Assembly: GCA_937926205.1 (NCBI GenBank)
Contig: CALEYL010000061.1
Span: forward strand, 1 to 27,353
Direction of reading: 5' to 3'
Origin: an uncultured Saprospiraceae bacterium
GTDB taxonomy: Bacteria; Bacteroidota; Bacteroidia; Chitinophagales; Saprospiraceae
DNA length: 27,353 bases
Shown here: positions 6,018-15,029 of the stretch, one piece after another
How positions within the stretch are numbered: position 1 is the stretch's first letter
Layout of the letters: each line of letters begins with the position of its first letter
The notes under the pieces: generated by a model
Seen by the model: only the letters and a program-made list of their open reading frames with translations
Database searches by the model: none
Told to the model about the DNA's origin: nothing
Program-made: the position numbers and the translations under genes

Positions 6018-9014
6018 ATGAAAAAAGGCCTACTACTCGTTGTTCTGTCCATCTTTGTCATGGCCGGCATATCTGCCCAGAGCAGCATTCGCATCCAGGC
6101 TGCTTCGCTTCTTGAAGATACGCCCATTGCCGGCAAATGGCTTTACCTGACCGGCGAAAACGGACCACGGGTTCTCGACTCTCTCCAAACTGACGCAAAA
6201 GGCGTTGTCGTCTTCGACAACCTGAGTGCCGGAAAAATTTACGCCGTTTACGCGCTGGACGACGACACTTATCAGGCAGGGATTCTTACAGACCTGAGAG
6301 CGAAAGAAGGCATGCTGAGCGTCGTGCTCAATCTGCCCAACCAAACCGTTGCCTCCATTGGCGAAATTCTGATTTCCAGCACCTCACTGGTCCGCATGAA
6401 TACTGAAAATGCGGCCGTGTCGGGACAGGTTAAAAAAGAAGAATTGCAGCGCCTGCCTATTGAAGGCAGGGATGTTACCCGCTCACTTTACCGCCTGCCC
6501 AACGTAACAGTAGCCATTCTGGGTTACGCCGAAGGTCCCAACATCAGCATCAATGGCCTCAATGGTATTTTTACCAACTATCTGATAGATGGCATGGACA
6601 ACAATGAGCGCTTCCTCGGCAACATGAAATTCAATACGCCGGTTGGGTTTGTGGAAAACATCACAGTGCTCACCAATAACTATTCGGCCGAATGGGGCAA
6701 CACGAGTAATGGCATCGTGAACGTCCTGACCCGTTCCGGTTCCAACGAATGGAGTGGTGAAGCTTTTTACCTTACCCGCCCCGGGGCATCTGTCGATGCT
6801 CCATCTTCGTTTGCAACACTTGATCTTTATGGCAACCCGGTTAAGGATGGCTTCCAGCGGCACCAGGTTGGCGCATCGCTTGGCGGTCCAATCAAAAAAG
6901 ACAAGACTTTCTTTTATGTAAATGTGGAACAAACTTACGACTACAAAGACAACCTGTTGAATGTTTCACAATTGGGTGTAAATGAGATCGTTCGTGGAGA
7001 AAACCGTTTCACTTATGCTTCAGCCAAGCTGGATCAGATCTGGTCTCCTTCCTGGCGGACCTCTGTACGGGCTCAGGTGGGTCGTTTTTACAACCAGCGC
7101 CAGGGCGGCGGTTTGGAGGGCGGCATTTTATTTCCTTCAGCCAGTTCAGCACAGGACAATGAAACTTACTTACTGGCTTTGCGCAATCAGTTCAAAATTG
7201 GCAGCAAAATCAGCGGCGAGTTGAATTACCAGCACAATTTTTTCCGCTGGAACTACCGCCAGCCTGTAAACGAAACCAGTCCTTCGGTTACCATTCAGAA
7301 CCCGGCAGGAACAGCCATTGCCATAGTCGGACAATCGGGTTCGATTTTCGACGACTACGAATACACCCACCAGGTTCAGAACAAATGGCTTTACCGGGAT
7401 GGCAAACACCTGTTTAAAGCCGGTCTGGAATTCATTACGTCAGATTTTCAATTGCTGGGCGGCGGTAACCCTTACGGCACCTACACGGTGCGCCTGACCG
7501 ATCAGCAGCTTACCGACATGCGCAACCTGAACAAAGGATCAGCACTGAATGTGGAAGACATTCCTTTAGATGTAAACGTGCGGACCTATGACGTAGAATT
7601 GCGCCCAACCACTTTTGGCGCTGTTCAAAATGTTTTCAGCGCCTATCTCGAGGATCAATGGTCGGTGAGTCGCCGCCTGAATCTATCTCTGGGTCTGCGC
7701 TGGGATTACGACAACCTTTCTAAAGCAGGCGGAACCCAAGGCGATAAGAACAACCTCGGGCCGCGTACGAGCTTTAATTACAAGCTGGATCAGCGCAGTG
7801 TCATCCGGGGTGGCTATGGCATCTATTACGATAAGATTAAGTACTCCGTACACAGCGATGCCCTCCAGTTTAGCAGCAATTCAGAGGATTTTAAAAAGCA
7901 GCTGGCCGAACTCCAGCGTGCAGGCGTGCTTGACCCCAATGCCGATCTCGACCGCATTACTTTCCCGGGCAACATCCGTGCTACGGCGCCGGGCGTTACG
8001 TTTCTGAATGGTCCAGGCTCGGATGAACTTCAGCCGCGACGCGAATCTCAGTTCACCAACAACCTGCGCATTCTGAACCCCAATGGCCTTCAGAACCCTT
8101 ATTCCCATCAGTTCTCGCTGGGATACCAGCGCAAGTTGACCGATGAGCACCTGTTCATTTTTGACGCTGTACATACCCGCACGAACAACCTGTACGTCAT
8201 CCGCAACCTGAACGCCGCTTCGCCCTGGGTTTTCGATAACCCTGCTGATTTCAAAGTGCGCCCTCAGGCCAGTGCCGACTCAACACGCGCTGTGCCCATT
8301 TACCGGGATGCTGCCGGTTTTTACGCCGTGGCAGCCGGTAATGATACCCTTCGCGGCATTGCCAGAAATGTATTCGTCAGCGAGTCATCCGGCATTGCCC
8401 GTTATACTGCCTTTAATTTTATGTTGCAAAAATCCATTGGCGAGGATAAAATCGGATACCGTTTGCTCTACACCCTGTCGTGGACTAAAAGCAATACCAG
8501 CAGCATCAATACCCGCGCACAGGATTCCAACGATTTTGATGCAGAATATGCCTGGGATGAAAATGACCGGCGACATGTCATCAGCGCTGTTCTGCTGTAC
8601 GAGCCGCTGAAAGGCCTGCTCATATCGCCCACGGCACTCATCCAAAGCGGGCAGCCGGTTACGCGCGTTGCAGATGCGACTGTATTCGGAACCACTGACC
8701 TGAATGGCGATGGCGAAAGTTTCGGCTTGCCTGCTGACCGCTGGCCGGGTGAACCCAAAAGTGGCGACCGCCTGCCCTGGGCCACAACCTTTGACATTTC
8801 CGTGCGTTACCAGCTGGCACTTCGCGGATCGCACAACCTTGAGTTCAGCGCCGACATTTTCAACGTATTCAATGCGCAAAACTGGTCGGGTTACAATACT
8901 ACCCGATCTGTCAGCAATCTGAGCCAGGTAGGGCCTAAATCTTCGAATACTTATCGCTTACTTTCGGCATCGCCGCCAAGGCAATTCCAGTTTGGCGTTC
9001 GTTATTTGTTTTAA
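6018..9014 (+). CDS. TonB-dependent outer-membrane receptor, Oar-like
   Basis: A 998-residue outer-membrane transporter expected to import an unidentified ligand using TonB/ExbBD energy. Domains in order: signal peptide (1-21, ending SAQ); an N-terminal beta-sandwich of the carboxypeptidase-regulatory type (about 22-110); a plug domain (about 125-235) with LPIEGRDVTRSLYRLPNV, the ISINGLNGIFTNYLIDGMDNN segment and SAEWGNTSNGIVNVLTRSGSNEWSGE; then a long beta-barrel ending in an aromatic residue (FQFGVRYLF), as outer-membrane barrels do. The layout fits the Oar-like receptors of Bacteroidota rather than classic SusC, and no SusD partner is adjacent. It stands alone, followed by a heptad palindrome and no obvious intrinsic terminator. 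No close promoter match was found upstream. Confidence 0.92.
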   Translation: MKKGLLLVVLSIFVMAGISAQSSIRIQAASLLEDTPIAGKWLYLTGENGPRVLDSLQTDAKGVVVFDNLSAGKIYAVYALDDDTYQAGILTDLRAKEGMLSVVLNLPNQTVASIGEILISSTSLVRMNTENAAVSGQVKKEELQRLPIEGRDVTRSLYRLPNVTVAILGYAEGPNISINGLNGIFTNYLIDGMDNNERFLGNMKFNTPVGFVENITVLTNNYSAEWGNTSNGIVNVLTRSGSNEWSGEAFYLTRPGASVDAPSSFATLDLYGNPVKDGFQRHQVGASLGGPIKKDKTFFYVNVEQTYDYKDNLLNVSQLGVNEIVRGENRFTYASAKLDQIWSPSWRTSVRAQVGRFYNQRQGGGLEGGILFPSASSAQDNETYLLALRNQFKIGSKISGELNYQHNFFRWNYRQPVNETSPSVTIQNPAGTAIAIVGQSGSIFDDYEYTHQVQNKWLYRDGKHLFKAGLEFITSDFQLLGGGNPYGTYTVRLTDQQLTDMRNLNKGSALNVEDIPLDVNVRTYDVELRPTTFGAVQNVFSAYLEDQWSVSRRLNLSLGLRWDYDNLSKAGGTQGDKNNLGPRTSFNYKLDQRSVIRGGYGIYYDKIKYSVHSDALQFSSNSEDFKKQLAELQRAGVLDPNADLDRITFPGNIRATAPGVTFLNGPGSDELQPRRESQFTNNLRILNPNGLQNPYSHQFSLGYQRKLTDEHLFIFDAVHTRTNNLYVIRNLNAASPWVFDNPADFKVRPQASADSTRAVPIYRDAAGFYAVAAGNDTLRGIARNVFVSESSGIARYTAFNFMLQKSIGEDKIGYRLLYTLSWTKSNTSSINTRAQDSNDFDAEYAWDENDRRHVISAVLLYEPLKGLLISPTALIQSGQPVTRVADATVFGTTDLNGDGESFGLPADRWPGEPKSGDRLPWATTFDISVRYQLALRGSHNLEFSADIFNVFNAQNWSGYNTTRSVSNLSQVGPKSSNTYRLLSASPPRQFQFGVRYLF

Positions 9015-9072
9015 CGGTGGACGGTAGACGGTAGATGGTAGCCCGTCCACCGTCTACCGTCCACCATCTACC
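9015..9072. repeat. CGGTRGA heptad palindrome
   Basis: Four 7-nt units of CGGTRGA type (9015-9042) are followed directly by four CCRTCYA-type units (9043-9070). GGTGGACGGTAGACGGT (9016-9032) and ACCGTCTACCGTCCACC (9049-9065) form a perfect 17-bp stem with a 16-nt loop. Other registers of pairing are possible (GGTAGATGG 9031-9039 with CCATCTACC 9064-9072). It begins at the base after the receptor stop codon and ends 15 nt before the next start. It may act as a transcript-end hairpin, although there is no T-tract. Confidence 0.8.
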
Positions 9073-9087
9073 TAAACCTTAATTTAC

Positions 9088-10074
9088 ATGCATTTAGACA
9101 AAGACCAACTTCCTTCCATTGAGGCCTATCTGCACAACAAAGGATGGCTCGATGCGGCCGAAAAGCTTCAGGCTGCTGAAAAAGCAGGAGAAGGCAACAT
9201 GAATTACACTTTGCGTGTGCGGACTGCAAAAAGTAGTTTTATTCTGAAGCAGGCGCGACCTTATGTGGAAAAGTACCCCTCCATTCCGGCGCCGGTAGAA
9301 CGCGCAGGAATGGAAGCGGCTTTTTTCGCAGCCGCGGGACAATGGGAAGGCGTCGGCAACATGCTGCCCCGCCTCCTGCACTATGATGAAACAGTGCACC
9401 TGCAAATGATCGAAGACCTGGGCGAAGGTGCAGATTTCAGTACTTACTACGCCAGAAAAGAAGCGCTGCCGGAAACGGCAATGGGAGCTCTGATCCGCTT
9501 TTTGGCGACACTGCATCAAACGAGTGTTGCCAAACTTCCGCCCGGCGGTTTTGAAAACAGGGCCATGCGCGAACTGAATCACCTCCACATTTTTGATTTT
9601 CCTTTTAATCCGGAAAACGGCATGGATTTGGACGGCATCCAGCCGGGGCTGAAGGCTTTAGCGCAAAAGACCATTTTCCAATACCAGGCTTTGCGTGATA
9701 AAACGCTTTCACTCGGCCAACGTTATCTTGCAGATGGCGATGTACTCCTGCACGGCGATTTTTTCCCGGGCAGCTGGCTGCGTACCAGTCGGGGCGTGTT
9801 TGTCATTGACCCGGAGTTTTGCTTCCGGGGCGAAGCCGCCTTTGACCTGGGTGTTTGTCTTGCGCACCTCTGTTTTTGCGGCATGAGCTGGGAAGATGGA
9901 TTGCATTTGCTGGAAACCCATTACGGCACTTTCGACCAGCGTGCTTGCCAGGATTTTGCAGCTGTAGAAATCTTGCGCCGCATGTACGGCGTCGCTCAGT
10001 TGCCGCTTAGTTTTTCGCTGGAAGAGAAGGCGTTGTTGACCCGGAAAGCGATTGACTCTTTGGTGAGTGGATAA
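9088..10074 (+). CDS. Methylthioribose-kinase-like sugar kinase (APH fold)
   Basis: A 328-residue kinase of the aminoglycoside/choline-kinase fold, closest in motif pattern to 5-methylthioribose kinase (MtnK). Visible features: GEGNMNY glycine loop (34-40); ATP-site lysine Lys54 in FILKQARPYV; catalytic loop HGDFFPGSW (222-230, Asp224 as base); metal-binding IDPEFCFRG with Asp241. MtnK proteins characteristically have HGDLHTGS and DPEF, that is Ser instead of the usual Asn of the loop, which is also seen here, so that change is not a defect. MtnK phosphorylates methylthioribose in methionine salvage; here the next gene is a nucleoside hydrolase, which releases a ribose-type sugar, so a nucleoside-derived pentose is a plausible substrate (inference). 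Start ATG at 9088. Confidence 0.75.
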   Translation: MHLDKDQLPSIEAYLHNKGWLDAAEKLQAAEKAGEGNMNYTLRVRTAKSSFILKQARPYVEKYPSIPAPVERAGMEAAFFAAAGQWEGVGNMLPRLLHYDETVHLQMIEDLGEGADFSTYYARKEALPETAMGALIRFLATLHQTSVAKLPPGGFENRAMRELNHLHIFDFPFNPENGMDLDGIQPGLKALAQKTIFQYQALRDKTLSLGQRYLADGDVLLHGDFFPGSWLRTSRGVFVIDPEFCFRGEAAFDLGVCLAHLCFCGMSWEDGLHLLETHYGTFDQRACQDFAAVEILRRMYGVAQLPLSFSLEEKALLTRKAIDSLVSG

Positions 10075-10145
10075 AAAATTGAATGATTTATTAACCAAGC
10101 GATTATCGCGGTACGCGGCTGATCCATGTATTTGAACAAAACGTC

Positions 10146-11141
10146 ATGAAAAAAATTCAGTATTTATTTTTCCTGTTGGGATTGCTTTGCAACCTGATTC
10201 CGGCATTTTCGCAAAGCCAGGCCACACCCCGCCGAATCTGGTTTGACACAGACATTATGATTGGCCTGCCCGAGCGCGCGCCCCGCGAAGTGGACGACGG
10301 GGTAACTTTAATCATGGCTTTGGCTATGCCTTCTATTGACATCGTTGGCATCAGTACCATCACGTATGTGGATTATGGTTATGAGGTCACCCAAAAAATC
10401 CTGAACTGGTATGCGCCCGATCGTAAAATCCCGGTTTATAAAGGTTCCCCGGAAGCAGCTGACCTCGGCATTGAAACCGACGGTAGTCGTGCATTAGCAG
10501 CCGCACTGAAACGCGAAAAACTGACCATACTGGCGCTGGGCCCCGCTACCAATGTGGCTACGGTGTTAAAAAACCACCCGGAATTGGCGTCGCAAATTGA
10601 AGAAATCGTTTTTTGCGCAGGGCGAACACCTGGTTTTGCTTTCAAACCTGGCTTGCAAAAAAGCATTGTTTCAGACTACAATTTTGAAATAGATACGGCG
10701 TCTTTCAGGGTTGTACTCGACTCCGGTGTAAAGGTTGTCCTTTCCGGTTTCGAATGCAGCGCTTACCTGTTGCTGGGCAAAGTAGATACCGAATTTCTGA
10801 AAAATGGCAATGAGGCCGATCGTTGGCTCCATTCCGTTCTGGTTCCCTGGCAACAACGCGCCAGGCAGCTTTTCGGAGTGGAAGGCTTTATCCCTTACGA
10901 TGTCACCCCACTGGGCCATATCACACATCCGGAATATTTCCTTTACTATCGGGACATTCCTGCGCGTTTTGATACCCGAGCCAACGACGCAACCATTGGC
11001 CGCAGGCGGCCGGCTGTAAAAACATATCTTGAAGTGAGTTACGACTACAAAACCAACTGGAAAGTGGATTATGCATACAAAACGCTGCCGGGGTTTGAAG
11101 AAATTGTAATCGAGAGTTTGGCATGCCCGCAGCGAAAATAG
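10146..11141 (+). CDS. Exported nucleoside hydrolase (inosine/uridine-preferring family)
   Basis: A 331-residue protein with a signal peptide (MKKIQYLFFLLGLLCNLIPAFSQ), so it likely acts in the periplasm. The family hydrolyses the N-glycosidic bond of nucleosides to ribose and base with a calcium ion bound by an N-terminal aspartate cluster. Here the cluster is DTD (residues 34-36) followed by DD at 50-51: the normal DTDPGxDD is expanded by about ten residues (IMIGLPERAPREV), which is unusual. NFEID (179-183) matches the conserved substrate-binding segment, LALGPATNVA is family-typical, and YDVTPLGH supplies the late aspartate region. The kinase-like gene is 71 bp upstream; the kinase/response-regulator pair starts 24 bp downstream. 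Confidence 0.85.
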   Translation: MKKIQYLFFLLGLLCNLIPAFSQSQATPRRIWFDTDIMIGLPERAPREVDDGVTLIMALAMPSIDIVGISTITYVDYGYEVTQKILNWYAPDRKIPVYKGSPEAADLGIETDGSRALAAALKREKLTILALGPATNVATVLKNHPELASQIEEIVFCAGRTPGFAFKPGLQKSIVSDYNFEIDTASFRVVLDSGVKVVLSGFECSAYLLLGKVDTEFLKNGNEADRWLHSVLVPWQQRARQLFGVEGFIPYDVTPLGHITHPEYFLYYRDIPARFDTRANDATIGRRRPAVKTYLEVSYDYKTNWKVDYAYKTLPGFEEIVIESLACPQRK

Positions 11142-11165
11142 TGGTACTTGGAATATTGAAGTGGT

Positions 11166-14111
11166 TTGGATACTTTTGTGAGGTACCAAAAATACCAGTT
11201 TTTGAAAAAGTACTTCCTGCTACTCCTGGTTTATCTGTTGGTTTTTTGCCGGCTGTTTGCTCAACAAGCTGAAACAGATTTTAGCTATAATTTTATTCAT
11301 TATGGTTTGGAAGAAGGGCTGCCCAGTAACGAAACCTACTACTTCCTGGAAGATGTGCAGGGTTATTTATGGATCGGAACAGATAAAGGGGTAGCCCGCT
11401 TTAACGGGTATGCCTTTAAAACCTATACGACCAAGGATGGCTTGACAGATAATACCATTTTGAGGATGGCTTCCGGGCCGGACGGGAAAGTGTGGATGGC
11501 TTGTTACAACAACACTTTGTCTTATTTCGACAAGGGACGATTCTATCCTTTTGAACACAATGAAGCATTATTAAAAGCTTCCAGGGAATTGCTGGGGCCT
11601 CCTGAAATTGACATTGATCAGGATGAACGAATTTTCTATAAAACGACGAAAGGTGCATTAATCATTGACCGCACTGGTCAAATTCAGTTATTGCAGAAAG
11701 CGCGGTCCGGTAAAATGCCCGAGACGCATAAAATCATCACTTTCAACCATTCTTTGAAATGCTTTTCCAGTGTTTCCGATTACCGTTCGAGTATTTGCCC
11801 AATAAATATAGAGCCGTCAGCATCCATAACCCTGTCTGCTCTCCATCCGTTTAAAAGCCTGAATTCTTATTTTCTGGATGCCGGCAGTTATAAGTATTTA
11901 TACATACATGAAATTCTTTTCATTCTTGAAAATAACAAAATTGTATTTGAAAAAAAAATATCGGAAGCCCCGCTTGGCGCGATGACAAAAATCGGAACTG
12001 ATATTTGGATAAGCTCTATGAATGGCATCATTGTGATTGACCAGAAAGGGAATATTAAAAACAAGTTTTTAGAAAACAGGCAAATCAGCGCCATCTTTCA
12101 GGACAAAAACAAAAATGTTTGGGTAGCTACGCTGAATGAGGGCATCTACCTGATCAAAAACAGGGCAGTACAAACCTTAAGCAGGCAGGGCAACCCCATC
12201 AAGGAATCTTTTCCAATACTTTTCAATCTAGATCAGACTGTTTTAGCAGCCGGTAAGAGCATCGAGCTTAATTGTTCACTTATGCACAGCGGCCCGGAAA
12301 ACTTTCAGATGTTTAACCAATCCTGCGATTTTTATCAGTCCTTCCCCATCGAAAGATTTTATACAAATGCGGATTATCAATTTAATTTCGACCATTATTT
12401 CATTCAATTGGATGCACATAATTTGATTAAATCTTTTTGCAAAAAAGGTGAAAAGGTTTACGCAATCAGCAAAAATCAAGTTTTAAAATTAAGCCGGGAA
12501 AACAATCACTTATTTTGGAATAACCTCTATTATTTTCGGGATAACAAGTCGATGAATTCCATCTATCTCTTTGATAACGGAGTCAGTCTGATTGGTGCTG
12601 TTGATGGCCTGTACTGGTTCACCGGGCATTCCATAGTAGAACATCCAAAAAGTAAAGCGATTAATTCAAGAATTCAGGATATCGAATTATTGGGCGCCGA
12701 TACCATTCTGGGCACCCGGGGTAATGGTTTAAAAATTTTGAAACAAGACAAAATCCTTACTTATACGGAAGAGAATGGCTTGCTGAGTAATTCCGTTAAC
12801 GGTTTGTTCAAGTCCGGGGACACCCTATGGATTGCTACCGATGCCGGAGTCAATATTTTGTATTTACAAACGGACTCGCTGGTTCTGAAAAAAAAAATAA
12901 CCTTAGCAGATGGCCTGAATTCCAAACAAATTCGTCAACTCATTTTGCTGGACAGCATGGTTTACCTTGGAACAGAAAGGGGGTTAAATAAAGTCGATTT
13001 GAGGCTTTTGGATCAGCATAAAACAAGGACCATTCCGGTATATTTTACCAACATCAGAATCAATGACAGCGATACCGTCGTTTTAAATTCCTATCATTTA
13101 AAGCACAATCAGAAGCTGATACGAATCACATTTGAGGCCATCGATTTTAAGCAATCGGGTGATATTTTATACCGATACCGCATGATCGGACTTTCTGATC
13201 GCTGGGATTTTACCACCGATCGAAATGTGTTGTACAGTAACCTTTCGCCGGGAACGTATGTGTTTGAACTAGCGGCTCAATACACCAACGGAAGCTGGAC
13301 CGATTCAAAGCAGGTTGAATTCATTATTTCAGAACCTTATTGGGAAACCTGGTGGTTCCAGATCAGCATGTTTTTGATTTTTTCAGGCCTTGGCTATGGG
13401 ATTTATGCTTCATCAAGTGCAGCCCGACGAAAAAGGGAGCAATTATCCAAAGAGTTGAATACCAGCAAACAAATGGCTTTAGGCAGCCAAATTAACCCGC
13501 ATTTTATTTTTAATTCTTTGAATTCTATTTACAATTTTTTACTAAAAAACAAAGGCGAGACAGCGCAGGTTTATCTGGTGCGTTTTTCCCGATTGATCCG
13601 GAATGTTTTTGAAAACTCCCTGGAGAACTACATCAGTCTTGCTCAGGAAATAGAAACCCTCAAAATTTATTTTGACCTGGAGCAACTTCGGTTTTCCAAT
13701 AAATTTACGTACCAATTTCAAATTGGCGAAGACATCCCACAAGAAGACACTTTCCTTCCTCCGATGCTTTTACAGCCATTGGCTGAAAATGCAATCTGGC
13801 ATGGCTTGCTCAATAAAGAAACCCAGGAATCCTCGTTCCTACAAATAAAGATTGAAAAAACAGGAGATATGCTGCAATTCGAGGTCAAAGACAATGGAAT
13901 TGGTATTACCCGATCTAAAGAACAACAAAAAAATCAACTCCTCAGAAAGACCAAATCTACCGGCCTCAGCATTACCAAAAAAAGAGTATTCTTAGTAAAT
14001 GAATTTTACAATAAGGAATCTCGTTTTACTATTGAAGACCTTGTAGAAGATCACCAAATCAGAGGAACAATCGTTGCTTTTTCTTTGCCTTATATTAGTA
14101 GCAAACCTTAA
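11166..14111 (+). CDS. Two-component propeller sensor histidine kinase, LytS-like (HisKA_5/His_kinase type)
   Basis: A 981-residue sensor. N-terminal signal/anchor (about 14-33, FLLLLVYLLVFCRLFAQ), then an extracytoplasmic region of two-component-regulator propeller repeats (for example GLPSNETYYFLEDVQGYLWIG, SGDTLWIATDAGVNIL), a Y_Y_Y domain (about 650-730, ending ISEPYWETWWFQ), a transmembrane helix (about 735-755) and a LytS-type kinase core with QINPHFIFNSLNS (phosphoacceptor His779), PLAENAIWHGL and DNGIGI. Part of the propeller region (about 11870-12560) is clearly AT-richer than the neighbours. There is no in-frame ATG: an in-frame stop lies at 11157-11159, so the start must be TTG 11166 or GTG 11178; both yield the signal anchor. 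The stop is 5 bp from the response-regulator ATG. Confidence 0.9.
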   Translation: MDTFVRYQKYQFLKKYFLLLLVYLLVFCRLFAQQAETDFSYNFIHYGLEEGLPSNETYYFLEDVQGYLWIGTDKGVARFNGYAFKTYTTKDGLTDNTILRMASGPDGKVWMACYNNTLSYFDKGRFYPFEHNEALLKASRELLGPPEIDIDQDERIFYKTTKGALIIDRTGQIQLLQKARSGKMPETHKIITFNHSLKCFSSVSDYRSSICPINIEPSASITLSALHPFKSLNSYFLDAGSYKYLYIHEILFILENNKIVFEKKISEAPLGAMTKIGTDIWISSMNGIIVIDQKGNIKNKFLENRQISAIFQDKNKNVWVATLNEGIYLIKNRAVQTLSRQGNPIKESFPILFNLDQTVLAAGKSIELNCSLMHSGPENFQMFNQSCDFYQSFPIERFYTNADYQFNFDHYFIQLDAHNLIKSFCKKGEKVYAISKNQVLKLSRENNHLFWNNLYYFRDNKSMNSIYLFDNGVSLIGAVDGLYWFTGHSIVEHPKSKAINSRIQDIELLGADTILGTRGNGLKILKQDKILTYTEENGLLSNSVNGLFKSGDTLWIATDAGVNILYLQTDSLVLKKKITLADGLNSKQIRQLILLDSMVYLGTERGLNKVDLRLLDQHKTRTIPVYFTNIRINDSDTVVLNSYHLKHNQKLIRITFEAIDFKQSGDILYRYRMIGLSDRWDFTTDRNVLYSNLSPGTYVFELAAQYTNGSWTDSKQVEFIISEPYWETWWFQISMFLIFSGLGYGIYASSSAARRKREQLSKELNTSKQMALGSQINPHFIFNSLNSIYNFLLKNKGETAQVYLVRFSRLIRNVFENSLENYISLAQEIETLKIYFDLEQLRFSNKFTYQFQIGEDIPQEDTFLPPMLLQPLAENAIWHGLLNKETQESSFLQIKIEKTGDMLQFEVKDNGIGITRSKEQQKNQLLRKTKSTGLSITKKRVFLVNEFYNKESRFTIEDLVEDHQIRGTIVAFSLPYISSKP

Positions 14112-14116
14112 ATGAG

Positions 14117-14821
14117 ATGATTCGAACCATTATCGTTGATGATGAAGAACACGCGGTTGAAAGTTTAGAAATCTTATTAAAAAGGTATTGTCCCGATATT
14201 GAAGTCATTGCCAGTGCAAGCAATATCCTGACTGCTATCCGGGAAATCAATGTAAAAAAACCGGATCTTGTTTTTCTGGATGTCAGCATGCCCAGCGGTT
14301 CCGGTTTTGATTTACTGGATGCCCTGGTAGAAATCAATTTTCAATTCATATTCGTTACCGCCTTTGAAAAGTACGCCATAGATGCTTTGCGGCGTCATGC
14401 GCTGGACTACCTGATCAAGCCTGTTGATTTTACGGAGCTTCAGCATGCCGTGGAACAAGTGAAGCAAAAGTTGTCGACCAGTGTCCATGCTACTCCCCTG
14501 CTGAGCACCCATCTCTGTGTTCCCGTTGTAGACGGGATTGAATTTATCAGTTATGATGAAATCATTCACCTCGAAGCAGAGGGCAATTATGTAAAAATCC
14601 ATACTACAGCGGAAAAACCAGTAATCATTTCCAGAACGCTGAAAGATTTGGAAACAAAGTTGTCTCCAAAGGTTTTCATTCGCTGCCACCGCTCCTTCAT
14701 CATCAATTTGACAAAAATCAAAAGGTACAACAAAGCAGATGGCGGATCTTTGACCCTTTCCAACGGCGCTCAAATCCCCTTGTCATCCGGCAAAAAGGAT
14801 GATTTTTTAGGCTACCTGTAA
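14117..14821 (+). CDS. LytTR-family response regulator
   Basis: A 234-residue transcriptional regulator paired with the preceding kinase (5-bp gap, so cotranscribed). Receiver domain (1-120): acidic pair Asp8/Asp9, phosphoacceptor Asp55 in VFLDVSMPSGSG, Thr81, Lys101 in LIKPVD. LytTR DNA-binding domain (about 135-234) with IIHLEAEGNYVKIHT, HRSFIINLTKIKRYN and the C-terminal SGKKDDF motif. LytTR proteins bind direct repeats spaced by two helical turns, and such a repeat (14836-14870) lies 15 bp past the stop codon. Confidence 0.95.
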   Translation: MIRTIIVDDEEHAVESLEILLKRYCPDIEVIASASNILTAIREINVKKPDLVFLDVSMPSGSGFDLLDALVEINFQFIFVTAFEKYAIDALRRHALDYLIKPVDFTELQHAVEQVKQKLSTSVHATPLLSTHLCVPVVDGIEFISYDEIIHLEAEGNYVKIHTTAEKPVIISRTLKDLETKLSPKVFIRCHRSFIINLTKIKRYNKADGGSLTLSNGAQIPLSSGKKDDFLGYL

Positions 14822-14835
14822 AACCTTTACTCAGT

Positions 14836-14870
14836 CAAAACGGGGTTTCACACATCCAAAACGGGGTTTC
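14836..14870. promoter_or_regulatory. Direct repeat, LytTR-binding-site-like
   Basis: CAAAACGGGGTTTC occurs identically at 14836-14849 and 14857-14870, a period of 21 bp. On the reverse strand each carries CCCGTTTTG, which matches seven of nine positions of the published LytTR half-site pattern (T/A)(A/C)(A/C)GTTN(A/G)(T/G). The site lies between the convergent 3' ends of the response regulator and the next gene, an odd place for an operator, so function is unproven. Confidence 0.4.
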
Positions 14871-15029
14871 GTCATTTTTTTCAGCAAGCTAGGGCAATGT
14901 TTAGTAGACTTGCGGGGTGAAGAAGGAAAGGACGGTGCGTTTGCTCTTTCCTGCGAGATGTGTCTCTAATATAATCGTAAAGCAGCCAGAGTAACTGGGA
15001 TAGCAGTGGAATTTCGATTCTGCTGCTAC

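Noticed and set aside
9751..9777. Asn-to-Ser change in the kinase catalytic loop (HGDFFPGSW) as an inactivating mutation
   Set aside because: Methylthioribose kinases normally carry Ser at this site (HGDLHTGS), so it supports the family rather than indicating a defect.
14941..14975. TTGCTC...TATAAT as a sigma70-type promoter
   Set aside because: The spacer is 23 nt, too long, and Bacteroidota primary sigma factors use TAnnTTTG; no gene follows on the plus strand before the convergent 3' end.
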